Assembly (NCBI GenBank): GCA_938010425.1
Contig: CALLUO010000050.1
Coordinates: 1 to 44,226, forward strand
Reading direction: 5' to 3'
From: an uncultured Elioraea sp.
GTDB lineage: Bacteria > Pseudomonadota > Alphaproteobacteria > Acetobacterales > Acetobacteraceae
DNA length: 44,226 bases
Positions 9,044-17,509 of the stretch are shown piece by piece (the first letter of the stretch is position 1; the number at the start of each line of letters is the position of its first letter). The notes beneath the pieces are model-generated. The model was not told the DNA's origin. It saw only the letters and a list, made by a program, of their open reading frames with translations, and ran no database searches. A program made the position numbers and the translations under genes.

Positions 9044-9928
9044 TCAGATCATTCCCCGGAACAGCCCTTGCGGCCGCACGAGCAAAGTCACGATCAACAC
9101 GACGAAAGCAACCGCTGACTTGTAGGTGGGCTCGAGTAGGGGGGCGCCGTCGCGCAGGGGGAAGGTGGAGCACTCTTCGGCAAGCCCCAAAATCACGCCG
9201 CCAAACGCTGCACCCCATGGCCGGCCGATGCCGCCCAGGATGGCCGAGGCGAAGGAGGCGAGCAGCACATTGAACCCCATCACCGGCTGCAATTGCGTAT
9301 CAAGGCCGAGGAACACGCCAGCCACCGCGACCAGCACAGCAGCGATGACCCAAGTGAGGCGAATCACCGCCGCCGTCGCTACACCGCTGATGCGCGCAAG
9401 ATCGGGATCATCCGACATGGCGCGCATCGCCCTCCCCGCCCTAGTGCGGGAGAGGATGACATGGAGCATGAGCGCACAGACCCCTGCACCGAGGATGATC
9501 CAAATGTGGCGCGGCTGGAGCCTGATTCCTTCGAAGACAAGCGGCGGAACGATCGGGAGCGGGAACGTTACGGGTGTCGGGCCAAAGAGGAGATAGATCA
9601 GCGCCCGCAGCATCAGGGCGACACCAAATGACGAAATAAGCAGGACCGCAGGCAGGCTCCTGCGCAGGCGCGCGTAGAACAGTGCATCAGCAACGAGTGC
9701 GGCGGGCACCGTTGCCGCGGCGGCGAAGGGGATCGAGGCCCAGACGCTGATGCCCAAGCCAGTCGAGGCAGCGAGCGCAACATAGGCGCCGAGCGCCATC
9801 AGGTCGCCATGCGCGAAATGTGCGAACCGCATCACGCCGTAGATGAGCGAGAGCCCGGTGGCGGAAAGCGCGTAAATCGCGCCGAGCACCAGCCCAGGGA
9901 TGAGGTAGAAGTTGACGAACTCGAGCAT
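9044..9928 (-). CDS. livH: Branched-chain amino acid ABC transporter permease LivH
   Basis: 294 aa, eight predicted membrane segments. Recognisable LivH sequence: GAIYALSATGLSLIYGVMRF followed by HGDLMALGAYVA, then the cytoplasmic loop SRTRAGRAMRAMSDDPDLARISG, the ATPase-coupling element. It starts at ATG 9928, 78 nt after the livF stop, and is followed by livM after 3 nt. It pairs with LivM as the transport channel. Confidence 0.93.
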   Translation of the reverse strand: MLEFVNFYLIPGLVLGAIYALSATGLSLIYGVMRFAHFAHGDLMALGAYVALAASTGLGISVWASIPFAAAATVPAALVADALFYARLRRSLPAVLLISSFGVALMLRALIYLLFGPTPVTFPLPIVPPLVFEGIRLQPRHIWIILGAGVCALMLHVILSRTRAGRAMRAMSDDPDLARISGVATAAVIRLTWVIAAVLVAVAGVFLGLDTQLQPVMGFNVLLASFASAILGGIGRPWGAAFGGVILGLAEECSTFPLRDGAPLLEPTYKSAVAFVVLIVTLLVRPQGLFRGMI

Positions 9929-10006
9929 TAGGCAAAGCCGGTCGAGACGGGTTACGGCAAAGAGGGCGGCACCCGATGGTCGCCAACACTAAAGGCTTTC
10001 GCCATC

Positions 10007-10711
10007 TCAGCCGCCGAGGAACAGCCGGCCGATATCGGGGTTAGTGAGCAGGGCGGAGCCGGGTGCGGTGGCGCGGTTGCGCCCCATCGCGAGCACGACG
10101 CCGCGATCGGCGATGGCGAGTGCTGGACGTGCATTCTGCTCTACCATCAGAACGCCAATGCCCGCCTGCGCGATCTTTTGCACGCGGGCGAAGATGGCGC
10201 TGCAGAACTTAGGCGACAGACCCGCGGTCGGTTCGTCGAGCATGATCAGTCGCGGCTCGAGCATCAGGGCGCGCGCGATCGCCACCATCTGCCTCTGCCC
10301 GCCCGACAGGCGCCCGGCCGGGGTGGCAAGCCTGGCGGCGAGATCCGGAAATAACGCAAGTGCCCGTTCCTTGCCTTCTCGAAACCTCTTCGGCTGGGCA
10401 TAGACGCCCATCGCGAGATTCTCCTCGACGGTGAGAGAGGGAAAGACGTTGCGCTCCTGCGGCACATAAGCAAGGCCGCGCAGCACCATGCTCTCGGCCG
10501 GCGCGTTGGCAATCTCCTCGCCCGCGAAGCGCACATGCCCGGCGCGGATGCGCACGAGACCCGCGATCGCCTTCATCAGAGTCGACTTGCCAGCGCCATT
10601 GGCGCCGACGATGACGACCACCTCACCCGTATCAGCATCGAGATCGACACCGTTTAGAATGTCGGTCTCGCCATAGCCGCCGGTGAGCCCGCGCACTTCG
10701 AGCAGAGCCAT
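10007..10711 (-). CDS. livF: Branched-chain amino acid ABC transporter ATP-binding protein LivF
   Basis: 234 aa ATPase. Walker A is GANGAGKST, the ABC signature LSGGQRQM and Walker B LIMLDEPTAGLSP, followed by the switch His region VEQN. The N terminus MALLEVRGLTGGYGETDILNGV is typical of LivF. The start ATG 10711 shares a base with the livG stop (TAATG), so the two ATPases are translationally coupled. It powers import with LivG. Confidence 0.94.
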   Translation of the reverse strand: MALLEVRGLTGGYGETDILNGVDLDADTGEVVVIVGANGAGKSTLMKAIAGLVRIRAGHVRFAGEEIANAPAESMVLRGLAYVPQERNVFPSLTVEENLAMGVYAQPKRFREGKERALALFPDLAARLATPAGRLSGGQRQMVAIARALMLEPRLIMLDEPTAGLSPKFCSAIFARVQKIAQAGIGVLMVEQNARPALAIADRGVVLAMGRNRATAPGSALLTNPDIGRLFLGG

Positions 10712-11502
10712 TAGTTTAGGTCGAACGTCATGCCGAGATAGGCCTCAGCCACCTGAGGATCGGCGCGGACCTCGCTCATCGTGCCTCCGGCAATAACTCG
10801 GCCTTCAGCGAGACACCAAACGCGAGTGCAGAGGTCGGCAACGAGGTCGAGGTCGTGTTCGATGACGAGGAAGGTAATCCCCTCCTCGCGGTTCAGGGCA
10901 GCGATGATCTCCGCGATCTCGCGCAAAAGCGTGCGGTTCACCCCAGCGGCGGGTTCGTCGAGCAGTATCACCGATGCCTCGCTCATCAGGGCGCGGCCGA
11001 GTTCGACGAGTTTCTTCTGCCCGCCGGAGAGCGCGCTTGCCGGTGCTTCAGCATGACGAGCGAGATTGAGCCGCTCAAGCACGTGCAGGGCGCGCGCGCG
11101 CAACGCCTCCTCTTCGCGTTGGATTTGCCTGCGCGCCAGCCATGGCGCGGGAAGCTGCTCGCCTGACTGGTTCGGAGCGGCGACCATCAGATTCTCCAAC
11201 ACTGTCATGCGCGAAAAGAGACGGGGAATTTGGAAGGTACGCGCCAGGCCGCGGGCGTGCAGCCGCCAAGGCGATTCGGCGGTCACATCCTCACCACGCA
11301 GGCGGATCGTTCCGCCATCTGGCGGAAGGAAGCCCGCGATGATCGCGAACAGGGTGGATTTGCCCGCGCCGTTCGGCCCGATCAACCCGGTGATCGAGCC
11401 CTCAGCGACCTCGAGAGAAACGCAGTCGAGGGCAACGAAGCCGCCGAAGCGCTTCGTTACCCCCGAAACCGAGAGAGCGGGCGGACCTCCCTGCGCGGTC
11501 AA
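10711..11502 (-). CDS. livG: Branched-chain amino acid ABC transporter ATP-binding protein LivG
   Basis: 263 aa if started at TTG 11502, which overlaps the livK stop as TTGA. The frame continues upstream, but that stretch is antisense-like Arg-rich sequence inside livK, and no ATG or GTG lies between the overlap and the first beta strand (LSVSGVTKRFGGFVALD). Walker A is GPNGAGKST, the signature LSGGQKKL, Walker B VILLDEPAAGVN, and the LivG-specific insert and VIEHDLDLV follow. The non-AUG start overlapping the previous stop suggests termination-reinitiation coupling to livK. Confidence 0.9.
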   Translation of the reverse strand: MTAQGGPPALSVSGVTKRFGGFVALDCVSLEVAEGSITGLIGPNGAGKSTLFAIIAGFLPPDGGTIRLRGEDVTAESPWRLHARGLARTFQIPRLFSRMTVLENLMVAAPNQSGEQLPAPWLARRQIQREEEALRARALHVLERLNLARHAEAPASALSGGQKKLVELGRALMSEASVILLDEPAAGVNRTLLREIAEIIAALNREEGITFLVIEHDLDLVADLCTRVWCLAEGRVIAGGTMSEVRADPQVAEAYLGMTFDLN

Positions 11503-12740
11503 GAGGCGACGGTCTCGACAGTGGCGATGCGGCCCTCGCGCACGGCCCAAACCTCGATCTTGCCTTCTGCATCGCCGGCTTCGTTGAAGTTCACCGGGCC
11601 CGATGCGCCTTCGTAGTCGATCGGGCGTCCGGCAGCGATGAGCTCCCGCGCCCTGCGCCACTCGCCGGGGCCGACCACCTCGCCGGGCGGGTTTGCCACC
11701 TCGCGCAGGTTGGCGCGGATGGCAGCGCGATCCACCCGACCGGCCTTCTGCATCGCTAGCGCCGCGACATAGACCGCATCATAAGCTTGGCCGACGAAGG
11801 CGGCGTTCGGGTCGAGATTCGGGTGCATCCGGCGGAAGGCCTGCGCATAGGCCTCGCGACGTTCGGGGCTCGCGGCCGAACCCGGCGCGGTGCCAAAAGT
11901 GCCCTCCATCGCCTGCGCGCCCACTGCTTGCACCACCGACTGATCGCGCATGCCGTCGGTCAGGATAAAGCGGTTGAAGAAGGCGTTCTCGATCGCATTG
12001 CGCAGGATGGTGATGCCGCCAGAGCCTGGGTAGCCGATGACCACCAGCGCCTGTGGATTGCCGCGCCCGGCGAGGGTCTGCAGTTCGGCGCGATAGGATG
12101 GGCGGTCGGCCTCGAAATTCTGAGTGGCCGTGATGGTGCCGCCATGCCGTTCGAAGCCACGCTGGAAGGCCCCGGCAAGACCGCGACCATAGTCGTTGTT
12201 GATCGCAATCACCGCCACACGATCAAATCCCCGCGCCTTGGTGATACGGCCAAGCACCGCACCCTGCAGCCCGTCCGGCACGGCGGTGCGGAACACGGTG
12301 TCGTTGTCGTTGAGGTCGCTTACCGCAGGCGCGGTGGCTGAGGGCGAGATGATGGGTACGCCGGCGGGAATGGTGACGGCGTTGGCGACGGCGATGGTGA
12401 TGCCCGAGGCCATCGGTCCGATGATGACGGGCACGTTGTCGGCCTGCACGAGGCGTGTGGCCACCTGCACACCGACTTGTGGATTGGTCTGATCGTCCGC
12501 CTCAACGACAGCCAGGCGCTGGCCGTCCAGGACGCCGCCCTGGGCGTTGATCTCCTCGATCGCGAGTTGGATCCCCGCCCGGATCGGGGGGACAAAGGCG
12601 GCAAGCCCACCTGAGGCAGAGAGGATGGCGCCGATCCGGATTAGCCCGGCCTGGGCACGGATGGAGAAGGCAGGAAGGGTCGCGGCGGCGGCCGTGCCAG
12701 CGACGAGCAGGCCGCGGCGGGACAGGGCGATCTCGCTCAT
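11499..12740 (-). CDS. livK: Branched-chain amino acid ABC transporter periplasmic binding protein (LivK family)
   Basis: 413 aa from ATG 12740. An upstream in-frame extension to 12815 lacks family character. A signal region with a twin-arginine-like SRRGLLVAGTAAAATLPA ends near residue 29 (IRAQAG). The mature protein starts IRIGAILSASGGLAAFVPPI, the usual type I periplasmic binding fold, and includes GPMASGITIAVANAV and DYGRGLAGAFQRG. First gene of livK-G-F-H-M. It presents amino acids, amides or aromatic acids to LivHM; the ligand is not deducible by eye. Confidence 0.92.
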   Translation of the reverse strand: MSEIALSRRGLLVAGTAAAATLPAFSIRAQAGLIRIGAILSASGGLAAFVPPIRAGIQLAIEEINAQGGVLDGQRLAVVEADDQTNPQVGVQVATRLVQADNVPVIIGPMASGITIAVANAVTIPAGVPIISPSATAPAVSDLNDNDTVFRTAVPDGLQGAVLGRITKARGFDRVAVIAINNDYGRGLAGAFQRGFERHGGTITATQNFEADRPSYRAELQTLAGRGNPQALVVIGYPGSGGITILRNAIENAFFNRFILTDGMRDQSVVQAVGAQAMEGTFGTAPGSAASPERREAYAQAFRRMHPNLDPNAAFVGQAYDAVYVAALAMQKAGRVDRAAIRANLREVANPPGEVVGPGEWRRARELIAAGRPIDYEGASGPVNFNEAGDAEGKIEVWAVREGRIATVETVAS

Positions 12741-12781
12741 TGTGGTCTCCCGGAACACCTCGCCGACCTGTTTTGGCCAGC

Positions 12782-12815
12782 TTGTCGCGTCAGATGGGGG
12801 GTTTGGGCGCGACAA
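12782..12815 (-). promoter_or_regulatory. Perfect 8-bp inverted repeat between the photolyase-like gene and livK
   Basis: TTGTCGCG (12782-12789) and CGCGACAA (12808-12815) form a perfect stem with an 18-nt loop, starting directly after the stop codon of the photolyase-like gene and 42 nt before livK. No T-run follows, so it could be a factor-dependent terminator, an mRNA 3' stabiliser, or an operator for the liv operon. Confidence 0.4.
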
Positions 12816-14075
12816 TCAAAGGGCAGGGCGCCGCGAAAGCCGGGCGGCATTCTCCCGGCCAAGGCCTAGCCTGGACAGGAGCTCGGGAATACGATCTTTC
12901 ACCTGGAAGTAGCCGCGCGTGGCGTGCGGCCAGATCAGCGAATCCCATTCACGCCGAAGCCGGATCAGAGGGATCCTCACCTCCCGCAGGGCTTGGCCGA
13001 GCCGGTGCAACAGGGTCGCGACGGGGCCAACCGGCGCGTAGGCAGTGACGACAGAGTCAACGGAAGCACCTTTTGCCCAGGCAACAACGGAATCGACGTC
13101 CATCAGTCGCTCGGCCGGAACTGCAAAGGCCTGCGCCCCGCGCGCCAGCCCGTCCTCTATCGCAGCCTCAGCGAAAGCGCGCACGGGCTGGCCGAGCGGA
13201 AACGGGCTCCGCTCCTCCGTGGCCATCACAGAAGCCAGCGCGACCACGCGCGCTTGAGCAAAGGGCAAAGTCTCAGGGTTGAGGTCTTCCTCTGTCAGCA
13301 AGAGAGCCACACGGCCAGCGGGCGGACTCTCAGAGGGCGGAAACGGCACCGGGGTGGGATGCGACGTTTCTTCCACCAGCGGAAGCGCACGTTCGTCCAG
13401 TTCTCCCGCCGGGTCAAAGCGCCCCTGGGTGTAGGTGCGAATGTTGGATGCGCGAGCGAGATAGTGCTTGCCCCGGGTATGCAGCCCTGCCACCCAGCGC
13501 CAAGAGAGGGTGTTAGAGGCCGGATCGCCGTCGATAAAGTGGCGGTAGGTGAAATCAGCCCCAAGCTCCCACGGCAGGCGAAGGGTGAAGATCCAGATCG
13601 AGGCGAACCACATCCGCGTGTGATTGTGCAGGTAGCCCGTCTCGACCAGTTCCTGCACCCAGGCATCGAAACACGCGATCCCTGTCCGGCCCGATACGGC
13701 GTCTTCATAGGCTCGTCTCAGCCCGCCCTCGCTGCGTAGCCGCCCTTGCCACTCGGCAACGCGCGCCCGGTAGGCGAACCAAACGGCAGGGCGTTGTTCG
13801 AGCCAGCCCTTCCAATAAGTCCGCCAGAACACCTCCTGGACGAATTTGTCGCACGCCGCAGCTGCGTGGTGAGCGAGCGCAGTCGCCACAAGCTCCTGCT
13901 CCAGAACCAAACGGTGGCGCACATGCGCCGAAAGCAAGGAAACGTTGGAACGATCCCCCGGGCCAAAATCGTGGTTGCGAGTCGCAGCATAGTCGCGCCC
14001 CATGCGCGGGGCGAAGGCGGCAAGCCGCGCAAGCCCCGCGGCGCGCGTGGGTTCGGGAAACCCGTCCTGTCTCAT
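12816..14075 (-). CDS. Photolyase/cryptochrome-like FAD-binding protein with the alpha/beta domain at the C terminus
   Basis: 419 aa from ATG 14075; the longer frame upstream lacks similarity. Residues ~30-215 match the helical FAD-binding half of photolyases: NVSLLSAHVRHRLV, FVQEVFWRTYWKGWL, TGYLHNHTRMWFASIW and IDGDPASNTLSWRWVAG correspond to the standard flavin and DNA-lesion site segments. The normal N-terminal antenna-binding alpha/beta domain is missing. Instead, residues ~255-405 look like that domain moved behind the flavin domain: ALLLTEEDLNPETL resembles the photolyase first-strand region, and IWPHATRGYFQVKDRIPELL the stretch that usually precedes the helical part. Role in repair or light sensing is inferred; the DNA substrate is unknown. 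Confidence 0.75.
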   Translation of the reverse strand: MRQDGFPEPTRAAGLARLAAFAPRMGRDYAATRNHDFGPGDRSNVSLLSAHVRHRLVLEQELVATALAHHAAAACDKFVQEVFWRTYWKGWLEQRPAVWFAYRARVAEWQGRLRSEGGLRRAYEDAVSGRTGIACFDAWVQELVETGYLHNHTRMWFASIWIFTLRLPWELGADFTYRHFIDGDPASNTLSWRWVAGLHTRGKHYLARASNIRTYTQGRFDPAGELDERALPLVEETSHPTPVPFPPSESPPAGRVALLLTEEDLNPETLPFAQARVVALASVMATEERSPFPLGQPVRAFAEAAIEDGLARGAQAFAVPAERLMDVDSVVAWAKGASVDSVVTAYAPVGPVATLLHRLGQALREVRIPLIRLRREWDSLIWPHATRGYFQVKDRIPELLSRLGLGRENAARLSRRPAL

Positions 14076-14112
14076 GCCGGCAAAATGGCGGGAGTCGCCA
14101 AGGCCGCAAGCC

Positions 14113-14901
14113 TCAGGTGGTAAGCGCGAGGAACGGTTCCACCGCACGCAGAAACGCCTCTGGCGCTTCTGCCTGCACCCAATGCCCGGCACCGGGAATG
14201 GTAACGAACACAGCGCGTGGAAAGACGGCGAGGGTCGGCTCGTAATGGTCGGGCCGCACGTAGCCGCTCCGTTCTCCGCGCAGAACAAGCACGGCCCCGT
14301 TGTAGCAGGCCTGGCGCGGAAATTCGGGAAACGAGGTGATCACTGGCATGTTGGCCTCGATCGCCGCAAGGTTGAGCTTCCACCGCGGCGCACCAACAGC
14401 ATCGAAGACCAGGTTTTGCAGCAGGAAAGCGCGCTCGGCCGGATTCTCGACCGTCGCAGCAAGCGCTGCATCGGCCTCCGCCCGCCGCATGCCGGGCCTT
14501 AGCGGTAAAGCCCGCAGCGCGGAGGCGTAGGCGCCGAGCGTGGCGCGATAGGCGACAGGGGCGATGTCGACAACGATTAACCTCTCGACGAGGGCGGGCC
14601 GGGTCAGGGCAAGCACCATCGCGACCTTTCCGCCCATCGAATGGCCAAGCACTGCCGCGCGGCTGCCGCCCCTCTCCTCGATCAGAGAAGCAACATCGTC
14701 TGCCAGCGCGACATAGTCCATGCACGGATCATGCGGGCTGTCGCCGTGATTTCGAAGGTCGGCAGCGATCACGCGCCGCCCTGCCGCGGCAAGCCGCCGC
14801 GCGATCGCGCCCCAGTTGCGCGCCGACCCGAACAGCCCGTGCAGGATGACGACCGGCGACCCCTCGCCGATCTCGACCGCGTGCAACCGAAGTGCGCCCA
14901 T
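14113..14901 (-). CDS. Alpha/beta-hydrolase fold esterase (YbfF-like)
   Basis: 262 aa. ATG 14901 is preferred over ATG 14919 because AGGGGACGAG lies directly before it. Oxyanion-hole segment LHGLFGSARNW (20-30), nucleophile elbow GHSMGG with Ser88, acid region near ADLRNHGDS, and C-terminal catalytic His in PGAGHWVQAE. Length and motifs match YbfF-type acyl-CoA/palmitoyl esterases. It lies 37 nt upstream of the photolyase-like gene and 74 nt downstream of the ornithine decarboxylase on the same strand. Substrate unknown. Confidence 0.85.
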   Translation of the reverse strand: MGALRLHAVEIGEGSPVVILHGLFGSARNWGAIARRLAAAGRRVIAADLRNHGDSPHDPCMDYVALADDVASLIEERGGSRAAVLGHSMGGKVAMVLALTRPALVERLIVVDIAPVAYRATLGAYASALRALPLRPGMRRAEADAALAATVENPAERAFLLQNLVFDAVGAPRWKLNLAAIEANMPVITSFPEFPRQACYNGAVLVLRGERSGYVRPDHYEPTLAVFPRAVFVTIPGAGHWVQAEAPEAFLRAVEPFLALTT

Positions 14902-14975
14902 CTCGTCCCCTGCATGCAAGGAACGGATGATGCGGGAAAGGGGGGACGGATGGACCTCCCCCCCGCACCCTCCCG

Positions 14976-16106
14976 TCAGAGGTAGTGTTCCGCCAGAGGG
15001 CGGAAACCGTTGAAAGATTGCGATGCGTAAGTGGTGGTGTACGCGCCGGCGGAGAGGAAGTCCACCCGATCCCCCGCCCTCAGGTCGAGCGGCAAACGAT
15101 AAGGCGAACGCTCGTAGAGAATATCTGCGCCATCGCAGGTTGGACCCGCGATCGCCACTGGCCCCACCACACCCCCGTCGCGGTTCGTGCGCAACGGATA
15201 CCGGATCGACTCGCCCTCAGTCTCGGCAAGACCGCCGAACCGCCCGATGTCGAGATAGACCCAACGGACCGGATCGTCCTTCGCTTTGCGGCTGACGAGC
15301 ACGACCTCGGCCGACACCACCCCCGCATCCCCGACGATGAAACGACCCGGTTCGACGATCATATCTGGGATAGCGTTGCCGAACGCTTTCGTCATGGCGC
15401 GCAAGATCGCGTGCGCAAAATAATCGATGCTTGGAACGTCCTCGGTGTAGCGCACGGGGAAACCGCCGCCCAGATTGACCATGCGAAGGTTTACCCCACG
15501 CTCGGTGAGGTCGGTGAAGAGCATGCCTACCTTGGCGATCGCCGCCTCGTAGGCAAACGCATCGCGCTGCTGGCTGCCGACGTGAAAGGAGAGCCCGTAG
15601 GCGTCGAGCCCAAGCTCCCCCGCCCGCACCATCAACTCGCGCGCCATCTCGACCGTGCAGCCGAACTTGCGGCCGAGCGGCCAATCCGCCCCAGCGTTTT
15701 CGACCAGAAGGCGACAGTAGACGCGCGAACCGGGAGCGGAACGCGCGAGTTTTTCAAGCTCCTCCTCGGAATCGAAGGCGAAAAGGCGGACGCCTTCCGC
15801 ATAGGCGCGCGCGATCGCGGCCTCCTTCTTCACCGTGTTGCCGAAGCTGATCGCCTCCGGTGCGGCGCCTGCCGCGAGGATCGCCTCGATTTCCTCCCAA
15901 GAGGCAGCGTCGAAGGAAGAGCCGAGAGAGACAAGCCGCTCCAGGATCGGCCGAGCCGGATTTGCCTTCACCGCATAGTAGATCCGGGCGAGCGGAAGTG
16001 CAGTCGCCAATGCGCGGTAGTTTTCCTCCACGCGGTCGACGTCAAAAACGAGGCAAGGCGTCGCGGGACGAACCTCCTCGAGGAAGCGAGCGATTTTGGG
16101 GGTCAT
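14976..16106 (-). CDS. PLP-dependent ornithine decarboxylase (fold-type III)
   Basis: 376 aa from ATG 16106 with GAAGGTGAGGG upstream. Pyridoxal-phosphate Lys47 lies in YYAVKANP; His175 in FHVGSQ stacks on the cofactor; the glycine loop is GGGFP (213-217); EPGR is at 252-255. GPTCDGADILYE places catalytic Cys324 and the substrate-binding Asp325, and Tyr360 lies near the C terminus. DIGRFGGLAET corresponds to the specificity helix that separates ornithine from diaminopimelate enzymes. It produces putrescine, entry to polyamine synthesis. Preceded by a 340-nt structured leader. Lysine/ornithine dual activity is possible. Confidence 0.9.
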   Translation of the reverse strand: MTPKIARFLEEVRPATPCLVFDVDRVEENYRALATALPLARIYYAVKANPARPILERLVSLGSSFDAASWEEIEAILAAGAAPEAISFGNTVKKEAAIARAYAEGVRLFAFDSEEELEKLARSAPGSRVYCRLLVENAGADWPLGRKFGCTVEMARELMVRAGELGLDAYGLSFHVGSQQRDAFAYEAAIAKVGMLFTDLTERGVNLRMVNLGGGFPVRYTEDVPSIDYFAHAILRAMTKAFGNAIPDMIVEPGRFIVGDAGVVSAEVVLVSRKAKDDPVRWVYLDIGRFGGLAETEGESIRYPLRTNRDGGVVGPVAIAGPTCDGADILYERSPYRLPLDLRAGDRVDFLSAGAYTTTYASQSFNGFRPLAEHYL

Positions 16107-16380
16107 CGCACGAGCCCTCACCTTCACTCCAGCGGGGCGAGCTATCCAGCCGACACGCCCCAGGTTGACGAAACGGTCGAACGAACCAGCAACTCCGGAG
16201 GTCAAGCAGATCCGGGAGTATCAACTCCTTCCCTGCACACCCGGCCCGGCTAGTGGCCAGAACGCTTGACGTCGTTGCGTAAACCCCGAGGGGCCAGAGG
16301 CACGTGCGTTCCTGCGTCTGGGCGCGATATACGCGCAGGACCCTCGGAATGGAAGAATTATTGACTCGCGCCTCACGCAT
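16042..16380 (-). CDS. Possible leader peptide or upstream ORF within the speF-like leader
   Basis: An ATG at 16380 opens a frame starting MREARVNNSSIPRVLRVYRA that stays open through the whole leader and overlaps the decarboxylase start by 65 nt. Polyamine genes in gammaproteobacteria are controlled by an ornithine-sensing leader peptide (SpeFL), so translation here could couple ornithine level to expression. The frame may equally be a chance opening in GC-rich RNA-structured sequence; no clear Shine-Dalgarno is seen. Confidence 0.25.
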   Translation of the reverse strand: MREARVNNSSIPRVLRVYRAQTQERTCLWPLGVYATTSSVLATSRAGCAGKELILPDLLDLRSCWFVRPFRQPGACRLDSSPRWSEGEGSCDDPQNRSLPRGGSSRDALPRF

Positions 16381-16426
16381 GACGGCACTGACGGCGCGGC
16401 CCTCTTGCACGCGGAGAGAGGGGAAC
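16107..16426 (-). promoter_or_regulatory. Candidate speF-type leader RNA of the ornithine decarboxylase gene
   Basis: The roughly 340-nt gap upstream of the decarboxylase sits where the alphaproteobacterial speF RNA motif is found. Seen in sequence: a 7-bp stem TCCTGCG/CGCAGGA (16334-16340 with 16310-16316) and a tight hairpin GGAGT-TGAT-ACTCC (16215-16228) that would hide an AAGGAG Shine-Dalgarno-like sequence. A C/G-rich element CCCCTCGGGG lies between them. I cannot run a covariance model, so identity with the Rfam family is inferred from position and structure. Confidence 0.55.
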
Positions 16427-16440
16427 GGGCCGAAAGGCCC
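16427..16440 (-). terminator. Small GC hairpin after thiSG
   Basis: GGGCC-TTTC-GGCCC begins 5 nt after the thiSG stop codon, followed by GTTCCCCTCTCTCC, pyrimidine-rich but with no T-run. A weak intrinsic or factor-assisted terminator separating thiSG from the decarboxylase leader is plausible. Confidence 0.4.
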
Positions 16441-16445
16441 CGCCC

Positions 16446-17462
16446 TTAGATGAGGCCCGACAGCGGGCTTGAGGGGTCTGCGAAGAGCTTGCGCGGCATC
16501 CGCCCGGCGAGGTAGGCAAGCCTGCCTGCCTCCACAGCGGCTTTCATTGCACGCGCCATCCGCACCGGGTCACGCGCATGGGCGATGGCGCTGTTCATCA
16601 GCACCGCATCGCACCCGAGTTCCATCGCGATCGCGGCGTCAGAGGCGGTGCCCACCCCAGCATCGACTAGGACGGGGACCTTGGCCTGTTCGACAATCAG
16701 GCGGATCGTCACCCGGTTCTGGATCCCCAAGCCGGAGCCGATCGGTGCCCCGAGCGGCATGATCGCCACCGCACCCTGCTCCTCGAGCCGCTTCGCCGCC
16801 ACCGGGTCATCCACGCAATAAACCATCACCTGAAAGCCCTCGCGCACCAGAGCATCGAGGGCACGATGCGTTTCCTGCATGTCGGGATAGAGGGTGGGGG
16901 GCGGGCCGAGGACCTCGAGCTTCACCAGATTCCACCCGCCCGCCTCGCGCGCGAGGCGGAGCGTGCGCACCGCGTCCTCCGCCGTGTGGCAGCCCGCGGT
17001 ATTGGGCAGATAGGTGAAGCGCGAGGGCGGCACGAAGTCCTGTAGCATGGGCGCTGAGGGGTCGGAGAGGTTCACCCGTCGCACCGCCACTGTGACGATT
17101 TCAGCCCCCGAGGCCTCGATCGCCGCCGCCGTCTCGGCCAGATCCTTATAACGGCCAGTGCCGACGATGAGGCGTGAGCGGAAGGTTCGTCCTGCCACCT
17201 GCCAGCTGTCTTCGGCCGCTTCGGCGGGCGTGATGTCGCCGCCACCAATGAAGTGCACGATCTCGATCCGATCCCCTTCCGCCAAAGCCGTCGTCTCGTA
17301 GGCCGACCGCGGCACGATCTCGAGGTTACGCTCCACCGCCACCTTGCGCCGATCAATCCCCAAGGCCTCGAGCAGGGAGGCGACTGTGGCTGGGCTTGCG
17401 ATGCGACGAGCCTCTCCGTTCACGGTGAGGCTGAGGGTGGCGGGAGCAGAAGTTGTGACCAT
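16446..17462 (-). CDS. thiSG: Fused sulfur carrier ThiS - thiazole synthase ThiG
   Basis: 338 aa. Residues 10-75 are a ThiS ubiquitin-like fold ending in VHFIGGG; residues ~85-338 are complete ThiG with the Schiff-base Lys181 in NLVKLEVLG, phosphate-binding GAPIGSGLG and [17 protein letters not shown]. ThiG makes the thiazole phosphate of thiamine from deoxyxylulose phosphate, dehydroglycine (or glycine) and sulfur carried as a thiocarboxylate on the ThiS C terminus. Here the Gly-Gly is internal, so either the protein is cleaved or sulfur chemistry proceeds differently. Such fusions are annotated in alphaproteobacteria. Confidence 0.92.
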   Translation of the reverse strand: MVTTSAPATLSLTVNGEARRIASPATVASLLEALGIDRRKVAVERNLEIVPRSAYETTALAEGDRIEIVHFIGGGDITPAEAAEDSWQVAGRTFRSRLIVGTGRYKDLAETAAAIEASGAEIVTVAVRRVNLSDPSAPMLQDFVPPSRFTYLPNTAGCHTAEDAVRTLRLAREAGGWNLVKLEVLGPPPTLYPDMQETHRALDALVREGFQVMVYCVDDPVAAKRLEEQGAVAIMPLGAPIGSGLGIQNRVTIRLIVEQAKVPVLVDAGVGTASDAAIAMELGCDAVLMNSAIAHARDPVRMARAMKAAVEAGRLAYLAGRMPRKLFADPSSPLSGLI

Positions 17463-17509
17463 GGCACCAAGGATATGGGGTGACAGGGCGGCATCGGCGA
17501 GGCAGGCGG

